Shown: piece after piece, positions 34,921 through 43,924 of the stretch
How the letters are laid out: every line of letters begins with the position of its first letter
How positions within the stretch are numbered: position 1 is the first letter of the stretch
NCBI GenBank assembly: GCA_026988115.1
Contig: JALSLV010000061.1
Span: forward strand, 1 to 53,168
Source: Lysobacterales bacterium
Lineage (GTDB): Bacteria; Pseudomonadota; Gammaproteobacteria; Xanthomonadales; Marinicellaceae
DNA length: 53,168 nucleotides
Direction: 5' to 3'
Notes under the pieces: model-generated
Database searches by the model: none
The model's input: only the letters and a program-made list of their open reading frames with translations
What the model was told of the DNA's origin: nothing
Translations under genes and position numbers: made by a program

Positions 34921-36306
34921 TTATTTTACCGCGGCTTTAGTTTTAAATAAAGCAATTCCTAAATATCCAAAGACGATTGCCAAAAGAGGATTAATAAAAT
35001 TTAGTAAGGCATAAGGTGCATAATCCAAAGTTTGAACACCCAAGGTTGCGACATAAAACACTGCCGTATTGTTCCAGGGAATCAGAGCAGTTGTCAGGGT
35101 TGAGCCTTCTTCGACACTGCGCGATAGTACCATTCTATCGACTCCCTTTTCATCGTAGGCCTTTTGATACAATTGCCCGTTGAGAATAATAACAATATAG
35201 GTATCACCCATGGACAAGTTGCCAATAAAAGATGTGGCAATGGTAGATGCAACTAAAGAACCTGCACGTTTAATGCGTTTTATGATGCCTTGAAGTAGAA
35301 CCTTCAAAAAGCTCGCACCGTGTAAAATCCCACCCATCGCAATAGCAATTATTGATAACAACAACGTTTCTGCCATTGAAAACAACCCACCCCGACCGAG
35401 TAATTTGTCAAGCATTGGTGTTCCGGTATCTGCTGGCTGATTTTGCCACAAAGCGTTTGCCACTTCACTTACCGAGTGTCCTTGGTATAAAATTCCGATA
35501 ACAACAGCCACAACAATACTAGCAGTCATCGTGACTTCAGGTGCATATTTTTTGACACTCATGACCAACATTACCAATAACGGCGTCAGTGTTATAAAGA
35601 AATTGAGTTTATAATGTTGCGCTAACACCTCTTGAATAGCGGTTATTTCGATAAAAGATGTTGTGTTGCTCGTTTGATAACCCATATAGGCGTATAAAAC
35701 AATAACAATAAGATAAGAAGGAATGGTGGTATAAAGCATGGACTTAATGTGCGCGTATAAACCAGTTCCTGCACTCATGGAAGCTAAGTTTGTGGTATCC
35801 GAAACAGGCGAAAGTTTATCACCAAAGGTAGCACCTGATATGACCATTCCCGCAACCAAGGGCAAGGGCACATTAAGCACGGCTCCAATACCCATAAATA
35901 CCACACCTAATGTACCAACGGTTCCCCATGATGTTCCAATTGAAATGGACATGATGGAGCACAAAATTAAACCAATGGGTAAAAACCATTGAGCTGTAAT
36001 CCAATTAAGCCCATAATAAATTAGGGCAACCACCGTGCCAGAATGCATAAAAGAGGCAATAACTATACCAATGAGGCAAAAAATATAAATAGCTGATAAT
36101 GACTTAGATAAACTGTTGCTCATCATCGCACGTATTTGTTCAAAATCATAACCCAATAAACGAGCATTTAATGCCACCCATATCATCACAAAAAATAAGA
36201 TGATGTGTAATGAAATCTTCATCATGAACAAACCAAAAGAAATCATTAAAATCAAAACAGAAAAAACGAGAATGGCGTGAAGTAAAGAGCTGGTTTTTAC
36301 CGGCAT
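34921..36306 (-). CDS. nhaC: NhaC-family Na+/H+ antiporter
   Basis: The 461-residue protein has about eleven membrane helices and conserved NhaC residues in SIGTSWGTVGTLG, SGATFGDKLSPVSDTTNLA and EGSTLTTALIPWNNTAVF. NhaC antiporters exchange sodium for protons, and some members exchange malate/lactate. A marine or saline habitat would fit. It is monocistronic here. Confidence 0.9.
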   Translation of the reverse strand: MPVKTSSLLHAILVFSVLILMISFGLFMMKISLHIILFFVMIWVALNARLLGYDFEQIRAMMSNSLSKSLSAIYIFCLIGIVIASFMHSGTVVALIYYGLNWITAQWFLPIGLILCSIMSISIGTSWGTVGTLGVVFMGIGAVLNVPLPLVAGMVISGATFGDKLSPVSDTTNLASMSAGTGLYAHIKSMLYTTIPSYLIVIVLYAYMGYQTSNTTSFIEITAIQEVLAQHYKLNFFITLTPLLVMLVMSVKKYAPEVTMTASIVVAVVIGILYQGHSVSEVANALWQNQPADTGTPMLDKLLGRGGLFSMAETLLLSIIAIAMGGILHGASFLKVLLQGIIKRIKRAGSLVASTIATSFIGNLSMGDTYIVIILNGQLYQKAYDEKGVDRMVLSRSVEEGSTLTTALIPWNNTAVFYVATLGVQTLDYAPYALLNFINPLLAIVFGYLGIALFKTKAAVK

Positions 36307-36394
36307 TTGTAACCTATTAATAAATGAATGTTCAATATCATATCCTTTTTATAACTAATATGCAAAGACCTTATTATTGAGTTATAATTCCACC

Positions 36395-37342
36395 ATGAAA
36401 AAATTACAAATAATCGTTCCTGTCTTTAATGAGCAAGAAGTTGTAGACATTTTTTACGAAAAAATGAAACAAATCTTAAGCACGTGCGGTGTTCAATGGA
36501 CTATTTTATTTGTCGATGATGGATCAAGTGATGGCACCGTTTCGCACATAGAATTTTTGCGGCACAAAGATTCTCGTGTCGGTTTTATCAGTTTAAGTCG
36601 AAATTTTGGCAAAGAATACGCCCTAACAGCAGGACTTGATCATGCCGATGCCGATGCGGTAGTGGTTATTGATGTGGATTTGCAAGACCCACCAGAATTG
36701 ATACCGCAGATGTTGCAAGAATGGCAAAAAGGCTATGATGTGATTTATGCCACAAGGCGAAAACGCGAAGGAGAAACCTACCTAAAAAAAGCCACGGCTT
36801 CGTGGTTTTATAAAGTCATTAATAAAATGAGCAAAATCTCCATTCCTAAAGACACAGGTGATTACCGTTTAATGGATATAAAAGCGGTTAGAGCAATCAA
36901 CAAGTTACGCGAAAGCAATCGATTCATGAAAGGCATCTTTGCTTGGGTGGGTTATAAACAAAAAGCGATTTATTTTGATCGCAAAGAACGTTTTGCCGGT
37001 GAGACCAAGTTTAATATGCGGAAGCTTTTTTCTTTTGCAATGGATGGCATTACTTCATTTTCTTATGTTCCTCTTAAGTTTGCCACGTGGATTGGTACAG
37101 CCGTTGCCTTGTTTTCTTTTTTGTACGGAATAAAAGTCATTTTAAAGGCTTTGATTTTTGGTGGCGACCCACAAGGTTACCCAACAATGATGGTGGTGAT
37201 TTTATTTTTGGGAGGCATTCAATTAATGGCTCTTGGCATTATTGGAGAATACTTAGGGCGTTTATTTGAAGAAAACAAACAACGCCCTTTGTATTTAATT
37301 GATAAATATCATCCGCCTAAGGCTGCTGATAAAGAAGATTAG
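36395..37342 (+). CDS. GT2-family glycosyltransferase (GtrB/DPM1-like)
   Basis: The 315-residue protein has VDDGSSDGT, DVDLQDPPE and RKERFAGETKFNMRKL, which are typical of polyprenyl-phosphate sugar transferases, and two C-terminal membrane helices (about 230-255 and 265-290). It would attach a sugar to undecaprenyl phosphate. I prefer ATG 36395 because homology starts there; a TTG at 36377 adds six residues. No flippase or partner gene is next to it. Confidence 0.9.
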   Translation: MKKLQIIVPVFNEQEVVDIFYEKMKQILSTCGVQWTILFVDDGSSDGTVSHIEFLRHKDSRVGFISLSRNFGKEYALTAGLDHADADAVVVIDVDLQDPPELIPQMLQEWQKGYDVIYATRRKREGETYLKKATASWFYKVINKMSKISIPKDTGDYRLMDIKAVRAINKLRESNRFMKGIFAWVGYKQKAIYFDRKERFAGETKFNMRKLFSFAMDGITSFSYVPLKFATWIGTAVALFSFLYGIKVILKALIFGGDPQGYPTMMVVILFLGGIQLMALGIIGEYLGRLFEENKQRPLYLIDKYHPPKAADKED

Positions 37343-37346
37343 CTCT

Positions 37347-38096
37347 CTATTTTTTTACCTTTACAAATTTCAAAGTAAATCTATCGGTATTGCCCGTGAC
37401 TGTTTTTCTTCCCACTTCATAACGCAGCTCATCATCAGGGCGGTAGTGGAGGTTGCTGTAATCGACTAATTTAAAACCAGCCTCTTGAATTTCTTTAATG
37501 GCAAGAACTGGGTCAAATCGTCTGCGATTTTCATTGTCATCGCCTTGCATATGTCTGCGAGTATGGTCAACAACTCCATAAATACCTCCCACTTTTAAGG
37601 CTTTATAAGCAGCATCATTCATGGCTTTTCTGCCTTCAAAATCAAAATTGTGGTAATTTCTAAAGGTCAAAACCATGTCGACTTTTTTGGTGCCTAAGTC
37701 AGTGTTTTCAATTGAATAAAATTTAGCGCCTTCTTTACGATACATTTTGTTGTTTTTCGCTAAAACCTTAACGTCTTTAAAGTCGTTATTATCCTTTAAC
37801 AAAGACTTTTCGATTCGTGAAGTTCCATAAGCAACGGCAAAATCACCGTTCTCTTTTAAAACTGGGGCTAATAGTTTTGTGTACCAACCACCACCAGGAA
37901 TTAGTTCGATAACTTTCATGTCATCACGCAAGCCAAAAAATTTGAGCGTGCTAATGGGGCGACGATTTCTATCGCGCTGAGTTTCCTTTTCTGTACGGAT
38001 AGACGAATTCATGGCAGAGATTAACTTCGCCTCTGTGGTTTTAAAATCATCGGCATAAGTTGCAAAACTGATGACTAAAAGTAATAATGTTTTCAT
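37347..38096 (-). CDS. secreted/periplasmic SAM-methyltransferase-like protein
   Basis: From ATG 38096 the product has a signal peptide (MKTLLLLVISFATYA) followed by a class I methyltransferase fold with VIELIPGGGWYTKLLAPVL, where the usual 'GxGxG' is PGGGW, and VLTFRNYHNF. This matches COG4798, a family of predicted exported methyltransferases. Secretion of a SAM enzyme is unexpected because SAM is cytosolic, so it may have lost activity or bind another ligand. Length 249 residues. Confidence 0.78.
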   Translation of the reverse strand: MKTLLLLVISFATYADDFKTTEAKLISAMNSSIRTEKETQRDRNRRPISTLKFFGLRDDMKVIELIPGGGWYTKLLAPVLKENGDFAVAYGTSRIEKSLLKDNNDFKDVKVLAKNNKMYRKEGAKFYSIENTDLGTKKVDMVLTFRNYHNFDFEGRKAMNDAAYKALKVGGIYGVVDHTRRHMQGDDNENRRRFDPVLAIKEIQEAGFKLVDYSNLHYRPDDELRYEVGRKTVTGNTDRFTLKFVKVKK

Positions 38097-38175
38097 GCGC
38101 TGGCTCTCTTTTTTATTTTTATGAAGTGAATTAGACAGTTTTAACGCCAATTGTTTCAATTTAATGTGAGAAATT

Positions 38176-40092
38176 ATGAGTTTAAAAAAATTACAGGATG
38201 TTTTTGGGTTTGAGGAATTTAAAACCGGTCAGCAACAAGTCATAGAAAAAGTTGTTCAGGGCAAGTCTGCCTGTGCTATTTTCCCCACAGGTTCGGGTAA
38301 ATCCTTGTGTTATCAATTGCCCGCCTTACAACTGCAAGGCATCACTTTAGTGGTTTCACCTTTGTTGTCTTTAATGAAAGACCAGCTGGATTTTTTATTG
38401 TCACACAATATTTCAGCGGCACGACTGGACTCTTCTTTAGAGCGTGAAGAATACAATAAGGTACTAGAAAGAGCCAAAAGTAACCAATTAAAAATCCTGA
38501 TGATTTCAGTTGAACGTTTCAAAAATGAACGTTTTCGCGGACAATTGCAACGCATGAATGTATCGCTCATGGTAATAGACGAAGCCCATTGCATATCCGA
38601 ATGGGGGCATAATTTTCGCCCAGATTATTTAAAATTACCTCAATACCAACGCGAATTTAAAATTCCGCAAGTCTTATTACTCACCGCTACAGCAACTCAA
38701 CAAGTGGTTGTCGATATGCAAGCCAAGTTTGCCATTGATAAAGATGATGTGGTGATTACTGGATTTTACCGAGAAAATCTGTTTTTACAGATGCAACCAA
38801 CTCCAAGCGAAAATCGCCTACACGCATTGTTTGCTGCTTTAACTAAAAATCCAGATTTGCCTTCAATTGTCTACGTCACTTTACAAAAGACGGCTTATGA
38901 AGTTGCTGAGTTTTTAAAAAACAAAGGCATTAACGCACACCATTACCATGCAGGCATGAAAACAGATGAGCGTGAATTGATTCAAAACCAATTTATGCAA
39001 GGGCAAATCAACTGCATCGTTGCCACCATCGCTTTTGGTATGGGCATTGATAAAAAAGATGTCAGGCGCGTAATTCACTATGACTTGCCCAAGTCCATAG
39101 AAAATTACAGCCAAGAAATTGGTCGTTCAGGGCGGGATGGCAAAAGGTCTCTGTGCCAAATCTTAGCCAATAGCGATGGCATTACCGTGCAAGAGAATTT
39201 TGTCTACGGAGACACGCCCGATTTCAAGGGCATTAAATTGCTGTTGGAACAAATTAAAAACAGCCAAGAGCCTTTTTGGGAAACCAAAATCATCACCTTA
39301 TCCAATGAATTAAATATCAAAGTATTGCCATTAAAGACCTTATTGGTTTATCTGGAAATGCGAGGAATCATTAAACCAAAATTCACCTATTTTGAAGAAT
39401 ATTCATTTAAAAATTGCGACACTGGCGCCATTGTTAATCGCTTTCAAGCAGAACGTAAAGATTTTATTGCAGCTATATTTAACAACAGCATTAAGAAAAA
39501 ACTGTGGACCTACGTCGATATTCAAGCAATCATGGAAAACTATTCCACCGATAGAGCGCGTATCATTGTTGCCTTAGAATACTTTGAACAGCAAGGTCTG
39601 TTAGAGTTACAGGCTAAACAATCGGTGGAACGCTTTGATATAGTCACTCGTGATTTCGATGCCGCTCAATTGGCAACCGAGCTGTTTAATGTCTTCTTGA
39701 GAAAAGAACAAACCGAAGTACAACGCATCCACAACATGATAGCTTTATTTGAATCTGATGCTTGTTTAAGTAAAGAGCTAGCGCATTATTTTGGTGAAGA
39801 ATTGAGCTTTGAAAAATGTGAACACTGTTCTCATTGTTTAACGGGTCAAGCGAACTTTGAAAGTCACAATAAAATGCCCGAAATCGAAACACATAACTTC
39901 GAGCAACTAACGGCAGAGTTTATTCACGCGATTGATGATGCATTTAGTGCTAATAATTTGGTTAAATACCTGTGTGGAATCTCGACACCAATTTTCAGAA
40001 AATACAAAATCAGGGCTTTACCCTATTTCGCCTACCTTGAGAAATACCCTTATGCCCAAGTCAAAACCTGGGTGTTGTCGCATTTGAATTGA
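38176..40092 (+). CDS. recQ: RecQ-family ATP-dependent DNA helicase
   Basis: The 638-residue helicase has Walker A TGSGKSLCYQ, DEAHCISEWGHNFRPDY (motif II plus the RecQ aromatic loop), LLLTATATQ, and GRSGRDGKR as motif VI. The C-terminal region carries a CEHCSHC cluster with a nearby cysteine (SDACL), a zinc site. RecQ unwinds DNA in recombination and repair. Length is slightly above E. coli RecQ and the C-terminal half diverges, so it may be one of the RecQ subtypes. Confidence 0.93.
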   Translation: MSLKKLQDVFGFEEFKTGQQQVIEKVVQGKSACAIFPTGSGKSLCYQLPALQLQGITLVVSPLLSLMKDQLDFLLSHNISAARLDSSLEREEYNKVLERAKSNQLKILMISVERFKNERFRGQLQRMNVSLMVIDEAHCISEWGHNFRPDYLKLPQYQREFKIPQVLLLTATATQQVVVDMQAKFAIDKDDVVITGFYRENLFLQMQPTPSENRLHALFAALTKNPDLPSIVYVTLQKTAYEVAEFLKNKGINAHHYHAGMKTDERELIQNQFMQGQINCIVATIAFGMGIDKKDVRRVIHYDLPKSIENYSQEIGRSGRDGKRSLCQILANSDGITVQENFVYGDTPDFKGIKLLLEQIKNSQEPFWETKIITLSNELNIKVLPLKTLLVYLEMRGIIKPKFTYFEEYSFKNCDTGAIVNRFQAERKDFIAAIFNNSIKKKLWTYVDIQAIMENYSTDRARIIVALEYFEQQGLLELQAKQSVERFDIVTRDFDAAQLATELFNVFLRKEQTEVQRIHNMIALFESDACLSKELAHYFGEELSFEKCEHCSHCLTGQANFESHNKMPEIETHNFEQLTAEFIHAIDDAFSANNLVKYLCGISTPIFRKYKIRALPYFAYLEKYPYAQVKTWVLSHLN

Positions 40093-40119
40093 GCCTGTTA
40101 ATTAAGGCATAATATCAAT

Positions 40120-40410
40120 ATGCAATACCGTAGAGTTGATATTCAGTGAGCTTGTTATTTTTTCACCATTAACTTAGCAGATAGAAAAAGTTCTTTGTTG
40201 GTTGATGAAGTTGATAAATTGCGTGATGTCATTAATAAAGTTAAAAAAAAGCACTCCTTCAAAATTGATGCGTTAGTTATTATGGCTGAGCATTTCATTC
40301 GAGACGAATATGACTTTAAAACACATGTGGATTACATTCATTATAATCCTGTCAAGCATGGTTATGTCAGAATAGCATCAGATTGGCGTTTTTCAACCAT
40401 TCACCAATAA
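40120..40410 (+). pseudogene. decayed REP-associated tyrosine transposase (RAYT)
   Basis: Translation from ATG 40120 gives MQYRRVDIQ, then a TGA stop at 40147 where family members have a sense codon (usually Gly), then ACYFFTINLADRKSSLL, and finally DYIHYNPVKHGYV followed by DWRFSTIH. These are RAYT signatures. The central part is missing: IDALVIM joins directly to EHFIRDEY, so the catalytic PDHLH (HUH) motif and about 80 residues are deleted. Premature stop plus internal deletion make this a pseudogene. It lies downstream of recQ. Confidence 0.85.
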
Positions 40411-40427
40411 CGTTGTGAAACTATACA
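40405..40427 (+). repeat. 23-bp direct repeat, copy 2
   Basis: Identical to 101-123, 40.3 kb away. It includes the final codon and stop of the RAYT remnant, so both copies probably derive from the same mobile sequence. Confidence 0.7.
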
Positions 40428-40538
40428 CATAGAGTTAGGAATTTATGATAATAATTAGGGTATTGGATTCGAGATTAACGACACATCCAATTTCGGTGAA
40501 TAACAATGCCCAAACAAACTCAATCTTTGTTCATAATG

Positions 40539-40684
40539 TAGGTTGGGCTAAGCTTGCGCAGCCCAACATTTCGATGCTCGGTTTTAGATTGAATCGGATG
40601 GAGTGACGTTTATAAAAGATGGCTTTATTAATTTAAGAGGTTGCCGACAGCCTGCGTTGGGCTGCGCAAGCTTAGCCCAACCTA
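40539..40684. repeat. inverted pair of REP hairpins
   Basis: Two 29-bp sequences (40539-40567 and 40656-40684) are exact reverse complements, separated by 88 bp. Each contains an 8-bp stem, GTTGGGCT with AGCCCAAC, around a 10-base loop. Sequences of the form GTAGGTTGGGCT...AGCCCAAC are common REP elements moved by RAYT transposases. This pair is therefore a BIME-like unit beside the dead RAYT gene. The rest of the 40428-40762 gap holds no gene I can support. Confidence 0.85.
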
Positions 40685-40762
40685 CCCAATATTGAAATTA
40701 CACACACATTTTACATGTTGCAAATATCAAACCAGAAATAGGTGAGTTGTCGCATTTAAATC

Positions 40763-41785
40763 TTAAAGCTCATCCAATAATTGATTATTGACCAAAGTGC
40801 TGGGCGTGTAATACCCTGATTTTTTAGTTTTAAGGGTGTGTTCGACCATTTTTAAGCCACCTGTCATGGTTAAAGTGTAACCGTTGTCCGTTTCAAGGCG
40901 TACTGTTTTGCATTCGCCTTTGGCATTTTTTACCTCGCCCCAAAGGTAAGTTTTTAGTTTTTCTCTTTGTTTGTCAGTAGGGCCACGAACTGACTTCTCA
41001 ATGCGCTTTTTTAAGAAGTTCTGCACAAAACCTAAACCCAATAAACCGCGTATATAATTCATGCGTTTAAGCTTTTTCACTAAATTGGGTGAGGCAGGAA
41101 TATACACTTCTATGTTTGGAATTTTTGTGGTGAAATGAGCCGTTGACACATCTCCCCACGGAATGCTCATGGCAAGTTTTTCACCATTGCCAAAATCTAT
41201 TTTTCGGGTTTTATAGGCGAGTGGTACAGAGATAATTTTGCCATTTTCTCTAACTTTCCCACCGGATGCCAGCCCCTCAACAGAGGTTTTGGCGGTTCCC
41301 GGGGAAAATCCAGATTTGGAATCAAAGCCTAAGGCTAAATGCGTCGCATCGGGCATTAGTTCTTTGAGTTGTGATGCCAAGCAATCTGTTGGAATGACAT
41401 CAAAGCCAACGCCAGGGCATAAAACAATGCCCGCTTCTTTGGCTTGTTTATCAAATGATTTTGCCATTTCGAATACGGCTATTTCGCCAGTAATATCAAG
41501 GTAATGAGCCTGACTGTTAAGACAAGCTTGAATCATGGCTTTTGCGGTGTGAGAAAAAGGCCCTGCACAGTTAATCACCACATCAACATCTTGTAAGTTT
41601 TGAGCAATAATTGTGGGGTTTGATAAGTCAAAGACTCGTGATTCAAACCCCAAATCATTGGCGAATGTTTTTATGGTTTGGCTATTTCTGCCTGCAATAA
41701 TCGGGGAAAAGGATTGTTGTTTAGCGTAATTCGCAATAAGTTCACCAGAATAACCGTTAGCTCCATAAATCATCCACTTTTTCAT
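40763..41785 (-). CDS. saccharopine dehydrogenase-like NAD(P)-binding reductase
   Basis: The 340-residue protein starts with MIYGANGYSGELIANYA, a dinucleotide-binding loop of the saccharopine dehydrogenase/enoyl-reductase-like family, followed by VVINCAGPFSHTAKAMIQAC. In other bacteria such proteins are trans-acting enoyl reductases or unknown. It is separated from the SDR gene by three bases and forms the left arm of the ACAD/APH locus, so it may act on CoA-linked or fatty substrates (inference). Confidence 0.82.
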   Translation of the reverse strand: MKKWMIYGANGYSGELIANYAKQQSFSPIIAGRNSQTIKTFANDLGFESRVFDLSNPTIIAQNLQDVDVVINCAGPFSHTAKAMIQACLNSQAHYLDITGEIAVFEMAKSFDKQAKEAGIVLCPGVGFDVIPTDCLASQLKELMPDATHLALGFDSKSGFSPGTAKTSVEGLASGGKVRENGKIISVPLAYKTRKIDFGNGEKLAMSIPWGDVSTAHFTTKIPNIEVYIPASPNLVKKLKRMNYIRGLLGLGFVQNFLKKRIEKSVRGPTDKQREKLKTYLWGEVKNAKGECKTVRLETDNGYTLTMTGGLKMVEHTLKTKKSGYYTPSTLVNNQLLDEL

Positions 41786-41788
41786 TTT

Positions 41789-42601
41789 TTAATCCTGTTT
41801 TTTTATGCCTTTCATCATTTTAAGAAAAACTTTAATTTTTTGCTTCATAAAAAAGTCAGGGACCAATCTTTTAATCAAGTACTGAGTGCGTGATTTTTTA
41901 TGTGTTATGATAATAAATTTATTTTTATTGATACCATTAAAGATGCCTAAGGCTACATCATCTGCTGAAACGCCCGAGCTCTGCATTTGTTTATCAATAA
42001 AACCCTTTGTTTTATCCGAAGCATTAGCCATGCTATCGACCAAGTTGGTAGGAAAAAAAGCGGGGCATACTACACTAACTCCGATATTATAAAGAGCCAT
42101 TTCGCCATGCAAAGTTTCACTAAAAGCAACCACACCCGCTTTGGCAACATTATAGGACATCATTCCTGGCATATTGGCTAAACCTGCATAACTGGACGTG
42201 CTGATGATATGGGCTTTATCGGATTTTTTTAACAAAGGCAGAAATACTTGAGTGCCATAGATAACACTCATTAAATCCAGCGCGATAAGTCGATTCCACT
42301 CTTCAACCGTGGTACTTTCCAAAGTGCCTGCACTGGCAACACCTGCATTATTGACCAAAATATCCAGAGATTCATGCTTACCAGCAATGATTTTAAAAAG
42401 TGCTTCAAAATTTTCTTTTGCACCAACATCACAATGGTGGTATTCGGCATTATTACCCTCTAGGGTGAGCTTGGCAACAAGCTTTTTTCCCAACTCATCC
42501 TGGATATCTGCAATTATTACATTCCAACCCTTTTTTGCATACAACGTTGCAATAGCTTTGCCAAGTCCGCTGGCAGCTCCCGTTATTAGAATGTTTCTCA
42601 T
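41789..42601 (-). CDS. SDR-family oxidoreductase
   Basis: From ATG 42601 the 270-residue protein begins NILITGAASGLGKAIATLYAKKG, a classical SDR, with NNAGVAS and the catalytic MSYNVAK. The C-terminal extension is rich in Lys (KIKVFLKMMKGIKKQD). It opens the leftward operon that diverges from the ACAD gene. A longer in-frame start at 42634 exists but has no ribosome site. The substrate is unknown; an SDR is also part of the LvaABCDE 4-hydroxyacid pathway of Pseudomonas putida. Confidence 0.86.
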   Translation of the reverse strand: MRNILITGAASGLGKAIATLYAKKGWNVIIADIQDELGKKLVAKLTLEGNNAEYHHCDVGAKENFEALFKIIAGKHESLDILVNNAGVASAGTLESTTVEEWNRLIALDLMSVIYGTQVFLPLLKKSDKAHIISTSSYAGLANMPGMMSYNVAKAGVVAFSETLHGEMALYNIGVSVVCPAFFPTNLVDSMANASDKTKGFIDKQMQSSGVSADDVALGIFNGINKNKFIIITHKKSRTQYLIKRLVPDFFMKQKIKVFLKMMKGIKKQD

Positions 42602-42656
42602 AATTTTATCAGATATAAACTTGATGGGCATCATAAACTAAAACAAATAAAAAATC

Positions 42657-42701
42657 GAGCGTTCGCTCTATATTGACAAAAAGTATTGCAAAGTTTAAAC
42701 T
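42657..42701 (+). promoter_or_regulatory. palindromic operator plus promoter for the ACAD operon
   Basis: GAGCGTTCGCTC (42657-42668) is a 5+2+5 inverted repeat lying four bases before TTGACA (42673-42678), a perfect -35. TAAACT at 42696-42701, 17 bases later, fits as the -10 (four of six). TetR-family repressors commonly bind this size of palindrome, and one is encoded in the operon it would control. It could also affect the divergent SDR promoter. Confidence 0.5.
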
Positions 42702-42729
42702 CACATCCTATTAAAAAAATTAAAATACT

Positions 42730-43914
42730 ATGAACTTTACACTCTCAGACAAATTACAGAACAAACTTAACAGAATACAGTCCTTTTTAGAAAAAGAAAT
42801 TTACCCAATTGAACACTTATTTTTAAATCACCACTGGGATGAATTGTTTGCTGCACTCGAATCCTGCCGATTAAAAGTAAAATCCCTAAAGCTTTGGGCA
42901 CCCAATATGCCAAAATCGGAAGGCGGAACATTTGAAAATTTAACCGAACTTGCATTAATTGGTGAAGTACTTGGACAATCACCTCTTGGGCATTTTATTT
43001 TTGGTTGCCAAGCTCCTGATGCAGGCAATGCAGAGTTATTGCACTTATTTGGAACAGATGAACAAAAAGAAAAATGGCTCAATCCATTAGTATCAGGAAA
43101 AATACGCAGTTGTTTTGCCATGACAGAACCGCATACGGCAGGTTCAAACCCAACTCTTTTAGATTCTAGGGCAGAACTAAAAGACGGCAATTGGCATATT
43201 AACGGACGAAAATGGTTTACTACATCAGCTGAGGGTGCGGCTTTTACTATCGCCATGGTTGTCACCAACCCCGATGCACCAAAGCACAAACGTGCCAGTA
43301 TGATTATCGTTCCATTAGAAACAAAAGGCTTTGAAATTGTGCGTAATATTTCGGTGATGGGAGCGCAGGGCAAAGGATATTTCAGTCATGCAGAAGTCAC
43401 CTTTAATGACTGTGTCGTTCCACAAGAAAATATTATTGGCAGTGATGGTGATGGCTTTGCATTAGCGCAAGAACGCTTAGGTCCCGGTCGAATACAACAT
43501 TGCATGCGTTGGTTAGGGATTGGCAAAAGATCAATACAGGTGAGCAAAGAATTTCTAAACCGCAGAAAAATATCAAATTCGCAAGTGCTGGCGCAACAAC
43601 CCTTAATGCAAGGAGCCATTGCCGAATCATTGGCAGAACTGGCAGCGGCACGCTTATTAGTCTTACAAACTGCCAGCAATATTGATAATTATGGTTTTGA
43701 AAAGGCAAAAAATGAAGTATCATTGATAAAATTTCATACCGCCAATGTGGTGCAACGTGTGGTTGATCGTTCTTTACAGTCTTTGGGAGGGCTGGGCATG
43801 ACCGATGATACGGTGTTGTCTTTTTTCTATCGGGAAGAGCGTGCTGCTCGTATTTACGATGGTGCTGATGAAGTGCATAAAATAGTTGCAGCCAAACGTT
43901 TTTTAAACAGCTAG
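42730..43914 (+). CDS. ACAD10/11-like acyl-CoA dehydrogenase family protein
   Basis: The 394-residue flavoprotein has FAMTEPHTAGSNP near residues 132-144 and ACAD signatures further on, including the R-IYDGADEVHK segment near the C-terminus, where ordinary family members have a catalytic Glu in 'YEGT' but this one reads YDGA. That pattern belongs to the ACAD10/ACAD11 group. In mammals and in Pseudomonas putida, dehydrogenase-fold proteins of this type work with APH-like kinases to remove a 4-phosphorylated hydroxyl from acyl-CoA. Here such a kinase is in the same operon. Confidence 0.85.
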   Translation: MNFTLSDKLQNKLNRIQSFLEKEIYPIEHLFLNHHWDELFAALESCRLKVKSLKLWAPNMPKSEGGTFENLTELALIGEVLGQSPLGHFIFGCQAPDAGNAELLHLFGTDEQKEKWLNPLVSGKIRSCFAMTEPHTAGSNPTLLDSRAELKDGNWHINGRKWFTTSAEGAAFTIAMVVTNPDAPKHKRASMIIVPLETKGFEIVRNISVMGAQGKGYFSHAEVTFNDCVVPQENIIGSDGDGFALAQERLGPGRIQHCMRWLGIGKRSIQVSKEFLNRRKISNSQVLAQQPLMQGAIAESLAELAAARLLVLQTASNIDNYGFEKAKNEVSLIKFHTANVVQRVVDRSLQSLGGLGMTDDTVLSFFYREERAARIYDGADEVHKIVAAKRFLNS

Positions 43915-43924
43915 GGAGTTAAAT

